From NCBI RefSeq assembly GCF_021404405.1, contig NZ_JABFTV010000004.1:248001-312000 (forward strand): a stretch of DNA of 64,000 nucleotides. Direction: 5' to 3'. The notes under the pieces are model-generated. The model saw only the letters and a program-made list of their open reading frames with translations. It had not been told where the DNA came from and did not search any database. Positions 63,146 through 64,000 of the stretch are shown piece after piece (the stretch's first letter is position 1; every line of letters starts with the position of its first letter). The position numbers and the translations under genes are program-made. Source of the stretch: Billgrantia aerodenitrificans. GTDB taxonomy: Bacteria > Pseudomonadota > Gammaproteobacteria > Pseudomonadales > Halomonadaceae.

Positions 63146-64000
63146 ATGAACAGCAGCATTCCACGGCTCATCATCGGCCGGCTGGGTATCGGCGTGCTCA
63201 CCCTGCTCATCGTCTCGCTGGTGGTCTTCATTCTCACCAGCCTATTACCGGGCGACGCGGCCCAGGAACAGCTCGGCCAGGAGGCGACGCCGGAAGCGGT
63301 GGCGGCACTGCGTGCGAAGTTGGGTCTGGACCTGCCCGTCTACATGCGTTACCTGAGCTGGCTGGGTGGCCTGGTGACGGGCAACCCCGGTGTTTCGCTG
63401 GTCAACGGCATGCCGGTCGACGATCTGATCGCGAGCCGGCTGCCCAACTCTCTGAAGCTGGCAGCGGCCACTGCTCTGATTGCCGTGCCCCTGGCGCTAT
63501 CCATCGGCATTCTCTCGGCGATGTATCGCGGATCGATCTTCGACCGCTATACCAACATGCTGGCGGTGTTTCTGGTGTCGGTTCCCGAGTTCCTGATTGC
63601 CACCGTCGCGGTGCTGATCTTCGCGGTCAAGTTGGGTTGGCTCTCAGCGCTGTCGCGCTCTGTGGAAGTCGACTCTTTCCTGCAGCTGCTCAGTGTCTAT
63701 GCCATGCCGGTGCTGACCCTGTGCTGCGTATTGGTCGCTCAGATGGCGCGCATGACCCGTGCGGCCGTCATCGATCAGCTCAGCTCCCCCTACGTTGAAA
63801 TGGCGGTACTCAAGGGCGCCCGACCGATGCGGGTGGTGCTCCGGCATGCGCTGCCGAATGCGATCGGTCCGATTGCCAATGCCGTGGCGCTGAGCCTGTC
63901 GTATCTGCTTGGCGGTGTAGTCATCGTCGAGACGATCTTCAACTATCCGGGCATTGCGACGCTGATGGTGAACGCCGTGGTGACCCGCGACATGCCGCTG
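63146..64000 (+). CDS. DppB/OppB-type ABC permease, 3' truncated by window end
   Basis: The first 285 codons are visible and the frame is open at base 64000. The protein begins NSSIPRLIIGRLGIGVLTLL, keeps LLPGDAAQEQLGQEATPEAV after membrane segment 1, as DppB-type permeases do, and contains the EAA-like cytoplasmic loop EMAVLKGARPMRVVLRHALP (about residues 215-234) that contacts the ATPase. It would form the inner-membrane pore with a DppC partner beyond the window. It lies 82 bases after binding protein copy 2. Confidence 0.92.
   Translation, partial: MNSSIPRLIIGRLGIGVLTLLIVSLVVFILTSLLPGDAAQEQLGQEATPEAVAALRAKLGLDLPVYMRYLSWLGGLVTGNPGVSLVNGMPVDDLIASRLPNSLKLAAATALIAVPLALSIGILSAMYRGSIFDRYTNMLAVFLVSVPEFLIATVAVLIFAVKLGWLSALSRSVEVDSFLQLLSVYAMPVLTLCCVLVAQMARMTRAAVIDQLSSPYVEMAVLKGARPMRVVLRHALPNAIGPIANAVALSLSYLLGGVVIVETIFNYPGIATLMVNAVVTRDMPL

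Noticed and set aside
1..64000. CRISPR arrays, rRNA, tRNA genes or prophage
   Set aside because: No regularly spaced repeats, no rRNA-like sequence, no convincing tRNA cloverleaf and no phage structural gene were seen on reading both strands; short tRNAs could still be missed by eye.

Overview
The window looks like chromosomal DNA of a GC-rich gammaproteobacterium, most likely a Halomonas-type marine or halophilic species. This rests on gene content (nudF-yqiB-cpdA synteny, CmoM, RsmC, GreB, an HmuRSTUV haem operon, many TTT-type carboxylate transporters), not on a marker gene. No rRNA, tRNA or CRISPR array was seen.

Region 1 (1-19.4 kb) is an accessory catabolic block. A tripartite tricarboxylate transporter (partial tctC, tctB, tctA) and an AbrB-family membrane protein lead into a HutC-type GntR regulator, a LysR regulator resembling YeiE and a TauE/SafE anion exporter. 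A long minus-strand cluster follows, read from 18 kb down to 6.9 kb: SDR, second TTT transporter (tctC, tctB, tctA), AtzE-like amidase, GatC/AtzG-like small subunit, ComA (phosphosulfolactate synthase)-like protein and three MmgE/PrpD paralogues. A second AbrB protein closes the block. AT-rich palindromes sit in front of the regulator gene and three of the transcription units. The ComA-like enzyme together with a TauE/SafE exporter and a YeiE-like regulator suggests, as inference only, that the substrate is a sulfonated or amidated carboxylate whose breakdown releases sulfite.

Region 2 (19.4-44 kb) is mostly housekeeping: a YegD-like Hsp70 and small partner, a 168-bp MITE-like element whose inverted repeat supplies the partner's stop codon, an amidase, cmoM-rsmC, a SIMPL protein, greB, a secreted TPR-like protein, nudF-yqiB-cpdA, cysDN, an App1-type phosphatase, an orphan HslV-like protein, the hemP-hmuRSTUV haem-uptake genes with a candidate Fur site, a zinc metallopeptidase and an erythromycin-esterase-family protein.

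Region 3 (41.9-64 kb) is an amine/amino-acid catabolism block: three FAD-dependent amine oxidases, two aldehyde dehydrogenases, two class III aminotransferases each next to an Lrp-type regulator, an APH-fold kinase coupled to the second aminotransferase (a pair resembling hydroxylysine kinase and phospho-lyase), a GhrA-like reductase, a bicupin, two paralogous double-GNAT proteins, and two almost identical family 5 ABC substrate-binding protein genes 9.6 kb apart, the second leading into a DppB-type permease cut by the window end. A 17-bp motif recurs upstream of the GhrA-like gene and both GNAT genes, pointing to a shared regulator.
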